Shown one piece after another: positions 38,178 through 48,200 of a stretch of 64,000 bases of DNA. The translations under genes and the position numbers were made by a program. The notes under the pieces are model-generated. The model had not been told where the DNA came from and did no database searches. It saw only the letters and a list, made by a program, of their open reading frames with translations. The stretch spans positions 2,418,001-2,482,000 of the forward strand of contig OZ220684.1 of NCBI GenBank assembly GCA_965116395.1, read 5' to 3'. Each line of letters starts with the position of its first letter. The first letter of the stretch is position 1. This DNA is from Bin5 sp965116395 (GTDB lineage: Bacteria; Chloroflexota; Anaerolineae; Caldilineales; Caldilineaceae).

Positions 38178-38597
38178 ATGGTTACCGCCCAACAGGCCTT
38201 CTTCAATCTGCCCGTTCATGACCTCAACCGCTCCCAGGAATTCTTCGCCGCGATCGGGTTCGCTTTCCATCCCCAGTACACCAGCGAACTTGCCGCCTGT
38301 CTGATCATCCGCGAAAATACCTTCGTCATGCTCGTCACAGAAGACTTCTTCAAAAGCGGACTCCCCGGCAAGCAGATCGTTGACAGCGCCGAAAACGTCG
38401 AATCAATCGTCGCCCTTTCCCTCGACAGCCGCGCCGAAGTCGACCGCAGAACCGACCTCGCCGTCGCCGCCGGAGCCAGCGCCGTCAGCGAACCGAACGA
38501 TAGCGGCTTCATCTACAGCCGCAACTTCCAGGATCTCGACGGCCACGTCTGGGTCTTCAACTTCCTGGACTTCGAAAGCGCCGCCGCGCAGGGATGA
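38178..38597 (+). CDS. VOC-superfamily protein B
   Basis: 139 residues from ATG 38178 (the frame is open from 38142). Paralog of the preceding gene: FFNLPVHDLNRSQEFFAAIG at the start, GLPGKQIVDSAENVE in the middle and FQDLDGHVWVFNFLDFE at the end. Probably co-transcribed with the genes on either side. Function unassigned beyond the fold. Confidence 0.85.
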   Translation: MVTAQQAFFNLPVHDLNRSQEFFAAIGFAFHPQYTSELAACLIIRENTFVMLVTEDFFKSGLPGKQIVDSAENVESIVALSLDSRAEVDRRTDLAVAAGASAVSEPNDSGFIYSRNFQDLDGHVWVFNFLDFESAAAQG

Positions 38598-38649
38598 ACC
38601 GGCCCACGCGCTCCATTGAAATACAGCACCAACCATCAAGGAGAAAAGA

Positions 38650-39072
38650 ATGACTCTCAGCATCTATCTCAACTTCAACGGCAACTGCCGCGAAGCCTTC
38701 GACTTCTATCGCTCCGCCTTCGGCGGCGACTATATCACCATCTCCACCTTCGGCGAAGGCCCGGACGACATGGGCATGCCCGAGGATGAGCTCGATCGCA
38801 TCATGCACGTCAGCCTGCCCATCGGCGACAGCGTCCTCATGGGCAGCGACACCTCCGCCGCCTTCGGCCCGCCCCACCAGGCCGGCAACAACTTCTCCGT
38901 CTCCTGCCACCCCAAATCCCGTGAAGAGACCGAACGCCTTTTTGCCGCCATCTCCGCAGGCGGCACCGTCACCATGCCCCTCGACGACATGTTCTGGGGC
39001 TCCTACTTCGGCGCCTGCGTCGACAAATTCGGCATTCCCTGGCAGTTCAACCACGACATCCAGCACGAATAA
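38650..39072 (+). CDS. VOC-superfamily protein C, PhnB-like
   Basis: 140 residues with a strong AAGGAGAAAAGA site. It belongs to the PhnB/3-dmu-9_3-mt branch of the VOC fold: LYLNFNGNCREAFDFY-like opening (here SIYLNFNGNCREAFDFY), SDTSAAFGPPHQAGNNFSVS, and the end WGSYFGACVDKFGIPWQFNH. The PhnB name is historical; no phosphonate role is implied. Third of three same-strand VOC genes with short spacing, likely one operon. Confidence 0.85.
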   Translation: MTLSIYLNFNGNCREAFDFYRSAFGGDYITISTFGEGPDDMGMPEDELDRIMHVSLPIGDSVLMGSDTSAAFGPPHQAGNNFSVSCHPKSREETERLFAAISAGGTVTMPLDDMFWGSYFGACVDKFGIPWQFNHDIQHE

Positions 39073-39132
39073 CACCTGCGCCCGTCGCCGGCCCCATCCC
39101 CCACCCACCCGCCAACGAGCAACAGTGACGCC

Positions 39133-39172
39133 AAAAAAAAGAGAGCCCTGCACGCCAGCGTGCAGGGCTCTC
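39133..39172 (-). terminator. Strong bidirectional hairpin, oriented for the gene at 39197
   Basis: A 14-15 bp perfect stem (39141-39155 with 39158-39172, AGAGCCCTGCACGC) lies next to eight A residues (39133-39140). Read on the minus strand it is hairpin plus T8. It separates convergent genes. Confidence 0.85.
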
Positions 39173-39196
39173 TGTTGGCAACACCAACCCCGGTCC

Positions 39197-39757
39197 TCAC
39201 CCAAAGGCAATCCGCAGAAAAGTCCTCTTCGTCCGCTCCGCGAATACCATACTCTCATGCACACAGTCAGGCGATAACAGGAACGCCCGATTCGCCTCCA
39301 ACAAGTGCGACTCTCCGAACTGGTCCCTGATATGCTCCAGGTCCCCATCGCTCTTCGGCTCGCCCTGAAATTCACCCGGATAAACGATACAACCGGGAAC
39401 GCTGGCAGTAACGATCACCGCCATCCTGTCAACCGGCCTTGTCTTAGCGGAAGATCCCCGCGCCGGCTCCTGATGCCACCACCACGTATCCTTGGGCGAA
39501 AGTCGACCCTCGACGTGCGCCCCCGGCCGCCGTTGCGACATCCGCGGCTCGACAATCTTCTCATCAACCGTCAAGTATGCCTCAGACGTCTGCACATCTG
39601 CCGCATCGACAAGCGTGGCTACAACATCCACATAGTCCTCGAATCCCGCCTCCATCACCGGCGCACTCGGGTCAAACACGTGCATACGGCACTGCCGTCC
39701 CTTCCACGCCGGCATCACCACCTCGCCAAGATCCTGAAAACTGCTCCGTAGAATCAT
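39197..39757 (-). CDS. Hypothetical protein, possible cupin/2OG-oxygenase-like fold
   Basis: 186 residues from ATG 39757, chosen because AAAGGAG lies 9 bases upstream; the frame continues to 39826 without a better site. I do not recognise the family with certainty. Visible points are a His in PGAHVEGR, WWWHQEP, GCIVYPGEFQG and a late His in DCVHESMVF, a spacing that could suit an Fe(II) facial triad in a beta-barrel oxygenase. This is only a suggestion. It ends at the terminator at 39133 and faces the VOC operon. Confidence 0.6.
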   Translation of the reverse strand: MILRSSFQDLGEVVMPAWKGRQCRMHVFDPSAPVMEAGFEDYVDVVATLVDAADVQTSEAYLTVDEKIVEPRMSQRRPGAHVEGRLSPKDTWWWHQEPARGSSAKTRPVDRMAVIVTASVPGCIVYPGEFQGEPKSDGDLEHIRDQFGESHLLEANRAFLLSPDCVHESMVFAERTKRTFLRIAFG

Positions 39758-40004
39758 CTCTGAAAGCTCCTTTGGTCCCAAGAATGATCCTGCGCACAAA
39801 ACGCTAAAGAAGAGATCGATCAACAAACCGCGCCGTCGTTCCTCATGTTGCCGTCGTTCCTCATATTATTGTGCGCCAGCTTCTGCCGCTGCAAAAGCTC
39901 CTGACTCCTACAATACCCCCTCGAAACAATATCCGATGTAATCCATCCCCCGATCCCCTCTGAAATCTGCCATCATCAGCAACTATCCACAATCCACTGC
40001 AGTT

Positions 40005-40085
40005 CTGGGCGGTCGGGCCTTCGGCCCTCCCTTGTGCAGGGGCTGCGCCCCCGCAACGCCCCCCTACAAAAACATGCCTCACCAC
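40005..40085. repeat. MITE core, copy 3
   Basis: Core only. The first hairpin reads GGGCC-TTC-GGCCC, differing from other copies at paired positions. It is followed by a tract of CCCCGCAGTT-like tandem words (about 40090-40175). The rest of the spacer 39827-40237 shows no gene. Confidence 0.6.
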
Positions 40086-40237
40086 CGCCCCCGCAGTCGC
40101 CCGCCGTCCCCCCGCCGTCCCCCGCAGTCCCCCTGCAGTTCCCCCGCAGTTCCCCCTCGAAGTTCCCCCCGCAGCAAATCCTGTTATAAAATTGAATTCA
40201 CACAGAAAACAACCTCCCGCCATCGAGCTCCGCCGAA

Positions 40238-42130
40238 TTGACAGTCCCTTCAGCTAAACACCACCAGGAAAGCCCCACAACAGAGCCATGGCTCTGCACA
40301 GCGTGTGAATTCGTCAACCGCGCCAACGCCCAATTCTGCGGGCGCTGCGGCCGCCCCGTAGACATCGTCTGTCCGCAATGCAACACAGACAACCCCGGCG
40401 GTCATCAGTACTGTGACACCTGCGGCGCGTCGCTTTACAGCAAGCCCTCCCCACATCCACGCGCCCCGAACCTCACCGGCCGCCTCCGAAAGCGCCCGCC
40501 CAAACCGCGCAGAACAGCACCGCGCCAAGGCCTGGTGTGGCTCACACCGCCCCCAAACTGGCAGTGGTCGCGGCAGTTCCTCATAGAGTGGACCTCTCGC
40601 AACCGCTGGGAGCTGATCGCAGTCCTCCTCCTGACAGCCGTCGCCGCCTTCCTGCGAATATACCGCCTCGAACAGATCCCAGCCGGCTTCCACGGCGACG
40701 AAGCCTGGACAGGTATCGAAGGCCTGCGCATCCTCAAAGAAGGTTGGATCGGCCCCTACACCACCTCTGCCATGGGTCAGGCCACCGGGCCGTTCTACCT
40801 CACAGCACTACTGATCTGGCTCCTCGACGCTTCCAGATTCTCTGTCCGACTCTCCATGGGCCTCTTTGGCATCGCCACAATTCCCGCCGCGCATCTGCTC
40901 CTGCGGTTGGGGTTCGGCCGCTGGGTCGCCCTCTTCGGTACCACCGCCCTCACCTTCAGCTACTGGCACCTGCACTTCAGCCGCCTGGGATTCGGGCTCA
41001 TCTCGCTCGCCTTCGTCGGCACAGTCGCCGCTACTGCCCTGCTGTGGGCCATGAGATCCAATTCGCGGTGGACCTGGCTGCTGGCCGGCGCCTGCCTCGG
41101 ATTGGCGCCCTACACCTATTTCGCCTACCCATTCTTCATCGCCGCCGAAGCGGCCATGCTCGCAGCCTATCTACTGCTTCATAAAGAAGCGCTGCGCGGA
41201 AAACTGACCTCCCTGGCCCTCTTTGCCGCCGGTTCCCTGATCGTCGCCTGGCCGGTGGTCGACCTGATACTTCAATCGCCCGCAAATTACTTTGTCCGCA
41301 TGTTGGGCGGGTCAATTGGAAATCACCAGGAATTCTCCGAGGCAGACGGCATCTTGGGAAGTGCCGAATTCCTGGCGCAGCGTGCGTGGTACGCCCTAAA
41401 GTTTCTCTTCTCAAACACAAGACTTGACGGGGTCGACGGTTCCGGAGGTAAGGGCGCGCTCGATCTTGGAACCGCCGCGCTGGCATACCTGGGGCTGTTT
41501 GTAGCTATAAAAAAGTGGCGCAGCCCTCCTCACCTGTTTGCCGTGCTGGCCCTGTTCTTCGCACTCCTGACGCTCATAGTGACCGAACCGGCCAGCGGCG
41601 CCATGCGACGTACCATCGTCGCCATTCCTTGGGTGTTCGGTCTCGCCGGAATCGGCGCCCTGTTCATCGCCGGCACACTGCGTCGACACACCGCCAAATG
41701 GGGCCCCGCCGTCGCTGCCGCCGCTGCCGCCGTCGTCCTCCTTGTCGGCGGCATCTGGAATCTGAACTACTACTTTGTCGAGCTACCCCAAAGCTCGACC
41801 TTTCAGCGCACATTTCCCCAATACTACTTGGAAGCTCTGGACGCAGCCAACGCCTTCGATGATCCCGGCACCATCTACTACTACTCCGGCCAGCGCACCT
41901 TCAAATACGAGACCATTCGGTTCCTCTACGCCCAAAACCGCGGCATCGATCGGTCCCACGAATTCGGCACCTTCGAACTCGAAAAACTCGACCCCGGCCC
42001 AGTCACATACCTGCTCGAAGGCCAGTACATGCAGGAAATCGACACAATCATGGACATGTATCCCGGCGGCCAACTCATCATCCACGACAGCACCCAGCCC
42101 CTCTACATCCTATATCACCTCGCCGGCTGA
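40238..42130 (+). CDS. Zinc-ribbon membrane glycosyltransferase, GT39/PMT type
   Basis: 630 residues. Translation seems to begin at TTG 40238: there is no in-frame ATG until well inside the protein. Two zinc ribbons come first (C20-C23/C34-C37 and C45-C48/C59-C62), then a Pro-rich spacer and, from about residue 120, a multi-pass membrane domain. The loop GFHGDEAWTG (about 149-158) is the usual first extracytoplasmic loop with acidic catalytic residue of GT39/ArnT-like transferases, which use polyprenyl-phosphate sugars to modify proteins or lipids outside the membrane. Extracellular Thr-Pro linkers such as those of the SH3 array are plausible acceptors; this is inference only. Confidence 0.8.
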   Translation: MTVPSAKHHQESPTTEPWLCTACEFVNRANAQFCGRCGRPVDIVCPQCNTDNPGGHQYCDTCGASLYSKPSPHPRAPNLTGRLRKRPPKPRRTAPRQGLVWLTPPPNWQWSRQFLIEWTSRNRWELIAVLLLTAVAAFLRIYRLEQIPAGFHGDEAWTGIEGLRILKEGWIGPYTTSAMGQATGPFYLTALLIWLLDASRFSVRLSMGLFGIATIPAAHLLLRLGFGRWVALFGTTALTFSYWHLHFSRLGFGLISLAFVGTVAATALLWAMRSNSRWTWLLAGACLGLAPYTYFAYPFFIAAEAAMLAAYLLLHKEALRGKLTSLALFAAGSLIVAWPVVDLILQSPANYFVRMLGGSIGNHQEFSEADGILGSAEFLAQRAWYALKFLFSNTRLDGVDGSGGKGALDLGTAALAYLGLFVAIKKWRSPPHLFAVLALFFALLTLIVTEPASGAMRRTIVAIPWVFGLAGIGALFIAGTLRRHTAKWGPAVAAAAAAVVLLVGGIWNLNYYFVELPQSSTFQRTFPQYYLEALDAANAFDDPGTIYYYSGQRTFKYETIRFLYAQNRGIDRSHEFGTFELEKLDPGPVTYLLEGQYMQEIDTIMDMYPGGQLIIHDSTQPLYILYHLAG

Positions 42131-42243
42131 ACCACCGCACCCTTCCCTCTCAATCCACCGACCACCATCTACTGACTGCCGGTGTTCGCCTGACGACAGA
42201 TGTTCCACTGACCACTAACCACTGATCACTGACCACTGCAGTT

Positions 42244-42324
42244 CTGGGCGGTCGGCCGCAAGCGGCCTCCCTTGTGCAGGGGCTGCGCCCCCGCAACGCC
42301 CCCCTACAAAACCAGGCCTCACCG
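42244..42324. repeat. MITE core, copy 4
   Basis: Core with the GGCCG-CAAG-CGGCC and GGGGC-TGC-GCCCC hairpins. Preceded by ACCACTGACCACT-like short repeats (42195-42240). No terminal inverted repeats found around it. Confidence 0.6.
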
Positions 42325-42350
42325 CTCCCGCACAAGTCTCCTCCCCCGTC

Positions 42351-42504
42351 CCTCCGCGGCCCTCCGTGTCCTCCGTGGACAAAAAGAAGTTGCAGTTGCA
42401 GTTCTTCGCGACCCTTCGCGGCCCTTCGCGGACAAAAGGGTGTTGCCCTTGACCTTCTTCGTGGTACTTCGTGGCCCTTCGTGGATAAAGGTTTTGATGT
42501 TGCC
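42351..42504. repeat. CCTTCGTGG-type intergenic repeat
   Basis: Same phrases as the repeat at 37112: CTCCGTGTCCTCCGTGGAC, GTTGCAGTTGCAGTTCTTCG and CTTCGTGGATAAAGG. Lies directly after MITE core copy 4 and before the SBP 3 stop codon. Confidence 0.7.
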
Positions 42505-42570
42505 GTCCCCCGCGTCAAACTATCGCCTACGACTGGTGTTCACCAAAAACTAAAAACCGCCCTTACGCCC

Positions 42571-43827
42571 CTACGGCTCATACCTGTACACAACCGGCAA
42601 CTCCGCAATATCCCCAACCGACGCATCCGTATAATGCGAAATATGAATCCGCCCCGTCCCACAATCACCAAAACCATCACACGAAATAGAACCAATAATC
42701 CCCCCGAAATCAGCCGTATTCGTCAACGCCTCCCGCAACCTCGCGCGGTCAATATAAAGCCGGGTCCCATCCACCACCGCCACATCCTCGATCGCCCGCA
42801 GCAACAGCGTCGTCGCATCATAAGCCAGCGCCACATACGCCGGATTCGCCCCCTCACCGTACCGCGCCGCATAATCCGCGTACACCTCATCCCCGCTCCT
42901 GCCCGTCGCCGCGTTCACACTCTCCCCAAAACTGAACTCCAGCCCCGCCAGATACGCATCCACCGACTCCAGCTCCGCGAACATCAGCGACACACTCGTG
43001 ATCAGCGCCGCCCCTTCCATCCCTGCCACGCCGCCGACCTGGCGCACCACATAACCCGCCCCCTCCGGAAAGAGCGAAAATACCAGCCCTTCCGGCCCGT
43101 CCGCGGCCACCCGCGTCAGCACCGGCACCATATCCGTCGTGTCCCTGCTCACCTCCGCCACATGGGTCACCGTGCCCCCCAGCGCCTCGAACGCGTCGAC
43201 AAACGCGCCCGCAAGCCCCGACGTGAACGGCCCGCCGTCATGCATCGCCGCCATCTTGCGCAGCCCCAACTCACCGTACGCGAACGCCGCCACCGCCTGC
43301 GCCTGATACAGGTCGTTGCTCGACACCCGGAAAAAACCCGCATGGTAATTCGCCCCCGCATTGCCCCGCAGGTCCGACGTCAGCGACGGCGCCGAATTAG
43401 ACGAAGAGACCATCACCAGCCCCGCCTCGCTCAAAATCGGCGAAGCCTCCACCGCCGCCACCGAACACGACGTCCCGATTACGCCCACCACGCGCCGGTC
43501 GCCCACCACCGTCTCAGCCGCCGCCGCGCCCCCTTCCGCCGAACACTGCGTATCCAGCCCCGCACCCATACTCACACGATGCCCCTTGATCGGCCCGTAA
43601 TCCGCAACTGCCATCGCCATCGCCCGCTGCCTCGGAATCCCCAGCTCCCCAATCCCCGTCAGCGCCTCCACCGACCGGATATGAATCTCCTCCCCCGGCC
43701 CCACCACCACCATCCCCAGCGGGCTCACCACCAACTGCTCCGGCACACACCCGCCGCCCAGCACCAGTCCCAAAACCAGCACAACCCATCCCAACCGCGC
43801 CCAACGCGAAACGTATACTGTTTTCAT
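42571..43827 (-). CDS. Lipoprotein substrate-binding protein, Leu/Ile/Val family (SBP 3)
   Basis: 418 residues, third paralog of the proteins at 32816 and 34147. Lipobox LGGGC with the lipidated Cys at 27, the same position as in the other two. Same inner landmarks: GVIGTSCSVAA, DLRGNAGANYHAGFFR, AYDATTLLLRAIE. Good AAGGAGC site before ATG 43827. It sits 8 kb from the pair, with VOC and GT39 genes between, so it reflects a dispersed duplication. Ligand unknown; no ABC permease genes are adjacent. Confidence 0.85.
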   Translation of the reverse strand: MKTVYVSRWARLGWVVLVLGLVLGGGCVPEQLVVSPLGMVVVGPGEEIHIRSVEALTGIGELGIPRQRAMAMAVADYGPIKGHRVSMGAGLDTQCSAEGGAAAAETVVGDRRVVGVIGTSCSVAAVEASPILSEAGLVMVSSSNSAPSLTSDLRGNAGANYHAGFFRVSSNDLYQAQAVAAFAYGELGLRKMAAMHDGGPFTSGLAGAFVDAFEALGGTVTHVAEVSRDTTDMVPVLTRVAADGPEGLVFSLFPEGAGYVVRQVGGVAGMEGAALITSVSLMFAELESVDAYLAGLEFSFGESVNAATGRSGDEVYADYAARYGEGANPAYVALAYDATTLLLRAIEDVAVVDGTRLYIDRARLREALTNTADFGGIIGSISCDGFGDCGTGRIHISHYTDASVGDIAELPVVYRYEP

Positions 43828-44000
43828 CTGTCAACTGCTCCTTACTATGCCTGGCACCCACATAACTGACATTACCCGCAACCGTCGCATCCTCGCAAAC
43901 AAACCTCACCACCACCCACCCCAATCTATCGCCCACCTATCACAAAATCCAATCCCGCCAATGCAAACACACCTCCCCCGTCCCTCCGCCGCCCGCAGTG

Positions 44001-44210
44001 CCCCTCCGCGGCCCTCCGTGCACAAAAGATGTTGCAGTTGCAGTTCTTCGCGGCCCTTCGTGGATAAAGGTTTTGATGTTGCAGTTGCAGTTCTCCGTGG
44101 CCCTCCGTGTCCTCCGTGGATAAAGGTTTTGCAGTTGCAGTTCTTCGCGGCCCTTCGTGGCCCTTCGTGGATAAAGGTTTTGCAGTTGCAGCTGCCGTTC
44201 TTCGCGGTTC
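44001..44210. repeat. CCTTCGTGG-type intergenic repeat
   Basis: Several units of TTCTTCGCGGCCCTTCGTGG plus ATAAAGGTTTTGCAGTTGCAG occupy the spacer between SBP 3 and the hypothetical gene at 44397. No gene seen in the rest of 43828-44396. Confidence 0.7.
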
Positions 44211-44396
44211 CCCATGATATAATTCACCCGTAAACTGGCCACCCTCGGCCACAAAAAAAACCCAATAAAAAACGGAGCGCCTATCCCCCAGGCCCACAAC
44301 AAGCGCCCGTCCGCCTCGGCACGCACATCCCGCCGCCGCGCCAATCCAAACCGCGCCCGAATGTCGTAGCCGCCTACCGAAAAGAAAGGAAACAAA

Positions 44397-44981
44397 ATGT
44401 CTGCCAATACCCCCGAATGGGCAGTCCAAATCCAGCAAAACATCCACCAGCTCGACACCAAACTCGACCATCTCCTCGACCACCTGCAAAAGCTCACCGC
44501 CGCCGCCACCCGCCCCCAGCCCGCCCCAATAAAGCACCCCACATTCTGCGGCTACCATTGCAGCTGGGATATAGACGACGCCGGCTGGCCCTCCTACATC
44601 TACCTCGAAGACGGCGCCCTCGCCACCCACCGCGCAAAGCAGGGCGCCCACTGGTTCAGCGTCAGCCTCGGCAACGGCCAATACGGCGAACACTACCTCA
44701 AATTCCGCCGCGCCGCGCCCCCCAAAGGCCTCCTCATCATGCCGCTCCCCGCCCCATCCGACCCTGATCCCAACCCGGATCTCGACTCCGACCCGAACCT
44801 GGACAAAAAAGCCTCCCTGCACCACCTCCACACAATCGGCCGTACCGTCCACGGCGACGACTGGCCCAAAATCGGCCCCCAGCTCGTCCAAACCCACACC
44901 AACGGCCGCACCAACAAATCCTCCCAAATGGAGCCCACCGAAATCACCGCCCTCATAGAAACCCTCCAGCAAAAAACCTGA
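44397..44981 (+). CDS. Hypothetical protein with N-terminal coiled coil
   Basis: 194 residues with a good AAAGAAAGGA site before the ATG. Family not recognised. Residues about 5-40 (IQQNIHQLDTKLDHLLDHL) look like a short coiled coil. The middle has aromatic and glycine residues (FCGYHCSWDIDDAGWPSYIY), followed by a Pro/Asp linker of PDPNPDLDSDPN type and a C-terminal helical part. No signal peptide, so cytoplasmic. It stands just outside the defence island. A role cannot be given. Confidence 0.65.
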   Translation: MSANTPEWAVQIQQNIHQLDTKLDHLLDHLQKLTAAATRPQPAPIKHPTFCGYHCSWDIDDAGWPSYIYLEDGALATHRAKQGAHWFSVSLGNGQYGEHYLKFRRAAPPKGLLIMPLPAPSDPDPNPDLDSDPNLDKKASLHHLHTIGRTVHGDDWPKIGPQLVQTHTNGRTNKSSQMEPTEITALIETLQQKT

Positions 44982-45048
44982 CCATCCCAGGCCGGCCCAT
45001 GAACCCCTTGACTCTACCGGCAGGACAATCCCCGTCTGCCCAAAAACC

Positions 45049-45076
45049 CCGTAGGGGCGCCCCTTGTGGGCGCCCT
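45049..45076. repeat. GGGCGCCC hairpin repeat
   Basis: GGGCGCCC-CTTGT-GGGCGCCC (after CCCGTA) forms an 8-bp stem, the style of short dispersed palindromes seen in many genomes. It may also act as a weak terminator for the gene at 44397. Confidence 0.45.
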
Positions 45077-45103
45077 TGCGGCCAGTCCCCCGTCTACGTG
45101 TAA

Positions 45104-45142
45104 ACCAGAGGCAGAGCGTCTGATTGTGGATCAGAAGGTCCC
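45104..45142 (+). pseudogene. tRNA-His (GTG) fragment
   Basis: GAGGCAGAGCGTCTGATTGT and the following GGATCAGAAGGTC match the D-arm end, anticodon arm (stem TCTGA/TCAGA, loop TTGTGGA, anticodon GTG) and variable loop of tRNA-His. The acceptor and T-arms are missing. It lies 130 bases before the restriction-modification gene, at the edge of the defence island. Confidence 0.45.
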
Positions 45143-45271
45143 GCATCCCCGCGCCCGCGCGAGAACCCCCATCCCCATTCCACTAGCAAAATCAACCCAC
45201 CTGTGCGACAATTCCCCCGCCCAATCCCAAGTGTCCACCCGCCAACAACCGCCAGCCACAAGCCCTTAACA

Positions 45272-48200
45272 ATGCCCGGTCAACTGTTCACCAACTACTT
45301 CCTCGAAGAAGGCATCCTCCACACCAACGCCTGGCAGCAATCCCTCTCCCAACCCGCCGACTTCGAATCCTTCCGCGCCCACGCGCAAGCCCTCATCGAG
45401 AACGCCGCCAACTTCCACACCATCAACGAAGCCTCCACCGAGCAGGAGCTCATCCGCCCCCTCTTCGATCTCCTCGGCTGGGCCGAATACCTGCCCCAGC
45501 AGGGCAGCGACCACAACGAAGACATCCCCGACCACCTCCTCTTCGGCGACGCCCAATCCAAAAACCTTGCCGCCGCCAAACCCGCCCCCAAACGTTACCC
45601 CGACGCCCTCGCCGTCGCCGAGAGCAAGCGCTTCAACCAGCCTCTCGACGCACGCAGCAAGACCAGCTCACCCCACGGCCAGATCCTCCGCTATCTTGCC
45701 ACCGCTGACATCAACTCCGACGGCCGCATCCGCTGGGGCATCCTCACCAACGGCCGCATCTGGCGTCTCTACGACCGCCGCGCCCTCCCCCGCGCCAGCG
45801 GCTACCACGAAGTCGACCTTCAAGCCGCTGTCCAGGCCGACGACGACGCCCATAGCCTACGCACCTTCCGCCTCCTCTTCGGTCGCCCCGCCTTCAGCCC
45901 CCAACACGGCGCCCAGACCAGCTTCCTCGAAGACGCCATCGCCGAAGGCCGCCGCTACGAAGAACAGGTCGCAAACGATCTGTCCGGCACTGTCTTCGAT
46001 AAAGTCTATCCCGCCTTGATCAGCGCCCTCGCCGACAAAAGCGGCGCAGAACTGGACGACGTCCGCCAGGCCGCCCTCATTTTCCTCTACCGCCTGCTCT
46101 TCCTCCTCTACGCCGAGGACCGCGACCTGCTGCCCGTCAACGACAGCCGCTACGACGACTACGGCCTGCGTAAATCCGTTCGCGACGACATCGACAAACG
46201 CACGTCCGCCCGCGACACCTTTTCCAACATCGCCAGCAGCTACTACAACCACATCGCCACCCTCTGCCGCCAGGTCGACGAGGGCGACGCCTCCATCGGC
46301 CTGCCGCCCTACAACGGCGGCCTTTTCGCCCGGCAAGCCGCGCCCATCCTCGAACAGGTCCAGCTGCCTGACACCGTGCTCGCCCCGATCATCCACAACC
46401 TCAGCCGCACCAGGGGCGAATCAGGCCGCCGCTTTGTCAACTATCGCGACATGACCGTGCAGCAGCTCGGCTCCATCTACGAGCGCCTGCTCGAGCGCGA
46501 ACCCGCCCGCACCCCCGACGGCCAGATCGTCGTCCGCCCCAACAGCTATGCACGCAAGGACAGCGGCAGTTTCTACACGCCTCAACCGCTCGTCGATCTC
46601 ATCGTCGAACGCACCCTCACACCCCTGCTGGACGAGCGCAAAACCGCCTTCCTGGCCAAAGCCGCTGCCCTGCAGAGCGACACACGCGCCAAAGCCGACC
46701 GCATCGCCGAGCTCCGCCGCCTCGACCCGGCTGAAGCCGCGCTCAACCTCAAAGTGCTCGACCCCGCCATGGGCAGCGGCCACTTCCTCGTCACCGCCGT
46801 CGACTACCTCTCCGACGCCATCGCCGACCTGGTCGAATACGCCCCCACCGCCGCGCCCTGGCTGGAGGACGCCTACACATCGCCGCTGCTTGAACGCATC
46901 GCCGCCATCCGCGAGGACATTTTGGCGCGCGCACACGCAGCCAACTGGGTCATCGACGAGGCCCAGCTCACCGACCAGGCCATCATCCGCCGCATGGTCC
47001 TCAAACGCTGCATCTACGGCGTCGACAAGAACCCGCTCACCGTCGAGCTCGCCAAGGTCTCCCTCTGGCTGCACAGCTTCACCGTCGGCGCGCCCCTCTC
47101 CTTCCTCGACCACCACCTGCGCTGCGGCGACTCCCTCATCGGCCTGCGCGTCCACGATGCCACCCAGGAGCTCTCCCGGCTCGGCGGATTCACCTCCGCC
47201 AGCGCCATCCAGGCCGCCGAAAACGCAACCGGGGGCATGCAGCAGATCGAAGAGATGTCCGACGCCGACATCGCCCAGGTCGAGGAGTCGGCCACCCTCT
47301 TTCGCGAGGTCGAAAAGACCACGTCAGCCCTGCGCGGCCTGCTCACTACACTTTGCGGCGTCAACTGGCTCGCCGCCGGCATGAAAAAGCGGCAGCGTGC
47401 CGAGTTCGAAGCGCCGCTCCAGGCGATAATCGTCTCGCAGGCGGAAAAGGCCTTTTCACTGCTCTCCAACGGTCCCGACAGCGTTGATGCCGCCGACCCG
47501 GTCCGACAGCACACCCTATGGCCCGCCTTCACCGAAATCTGGCGCAGCGCCAAGGAAATCGCCGATCGCGAGAACTTCCTGCACTGGGAAGCCGCCTTCC
47601 CCGGCGTCTGGCGCCACTGGCAGGACGACCAGCCCACCGGCGGCTTCGACGCCATCATCGGCAATCCCCCCTGGGACCGTATCAAGCTGCAGGAGGTCGA
47701 ATGGTTCGCCACCCGTTCGCCTGAACTGGCCCTTGCCCCCACCGCCGCCGCCCGCCGCCGTGGCATCAAACAACTGCGCGATCAGGGCGACCCGCTCGCC
47801 TCCGAATTCGACGCCGCCAAGCTGCGCGCCGACCGCCTCGGCCAGCTAATCCGCGCCTCCGGCCACTACCCACTGCTCGGCGGCGGCGACATCAACCTCT
47901 ACTCCCTCTTCGTCGAGCGCGCCATGCGCCTGGCCAAACCCGACGGCATCGTCGGCCTCCTCACCCCCTCCGGCATCTACGCCGACAAAACCGCCGCCCG
48001 CTTCTTCAAATCCGTATCCACCAGCGGCCGCGTCGGGGGCCTCTTCGATTTCGAGAACCGCAAGATCTTCTTTCCCGACGTCCACGCCTCATTCAAATTC
48101 TGCGCCCTCATCTTCGGCGGCGAGGAGCGCAGCTTCTCCCAAACCGACTGCGCCTTCTTCCTCCACGACACCGCCGCCATCGACGACCCAAATCGCTGTT

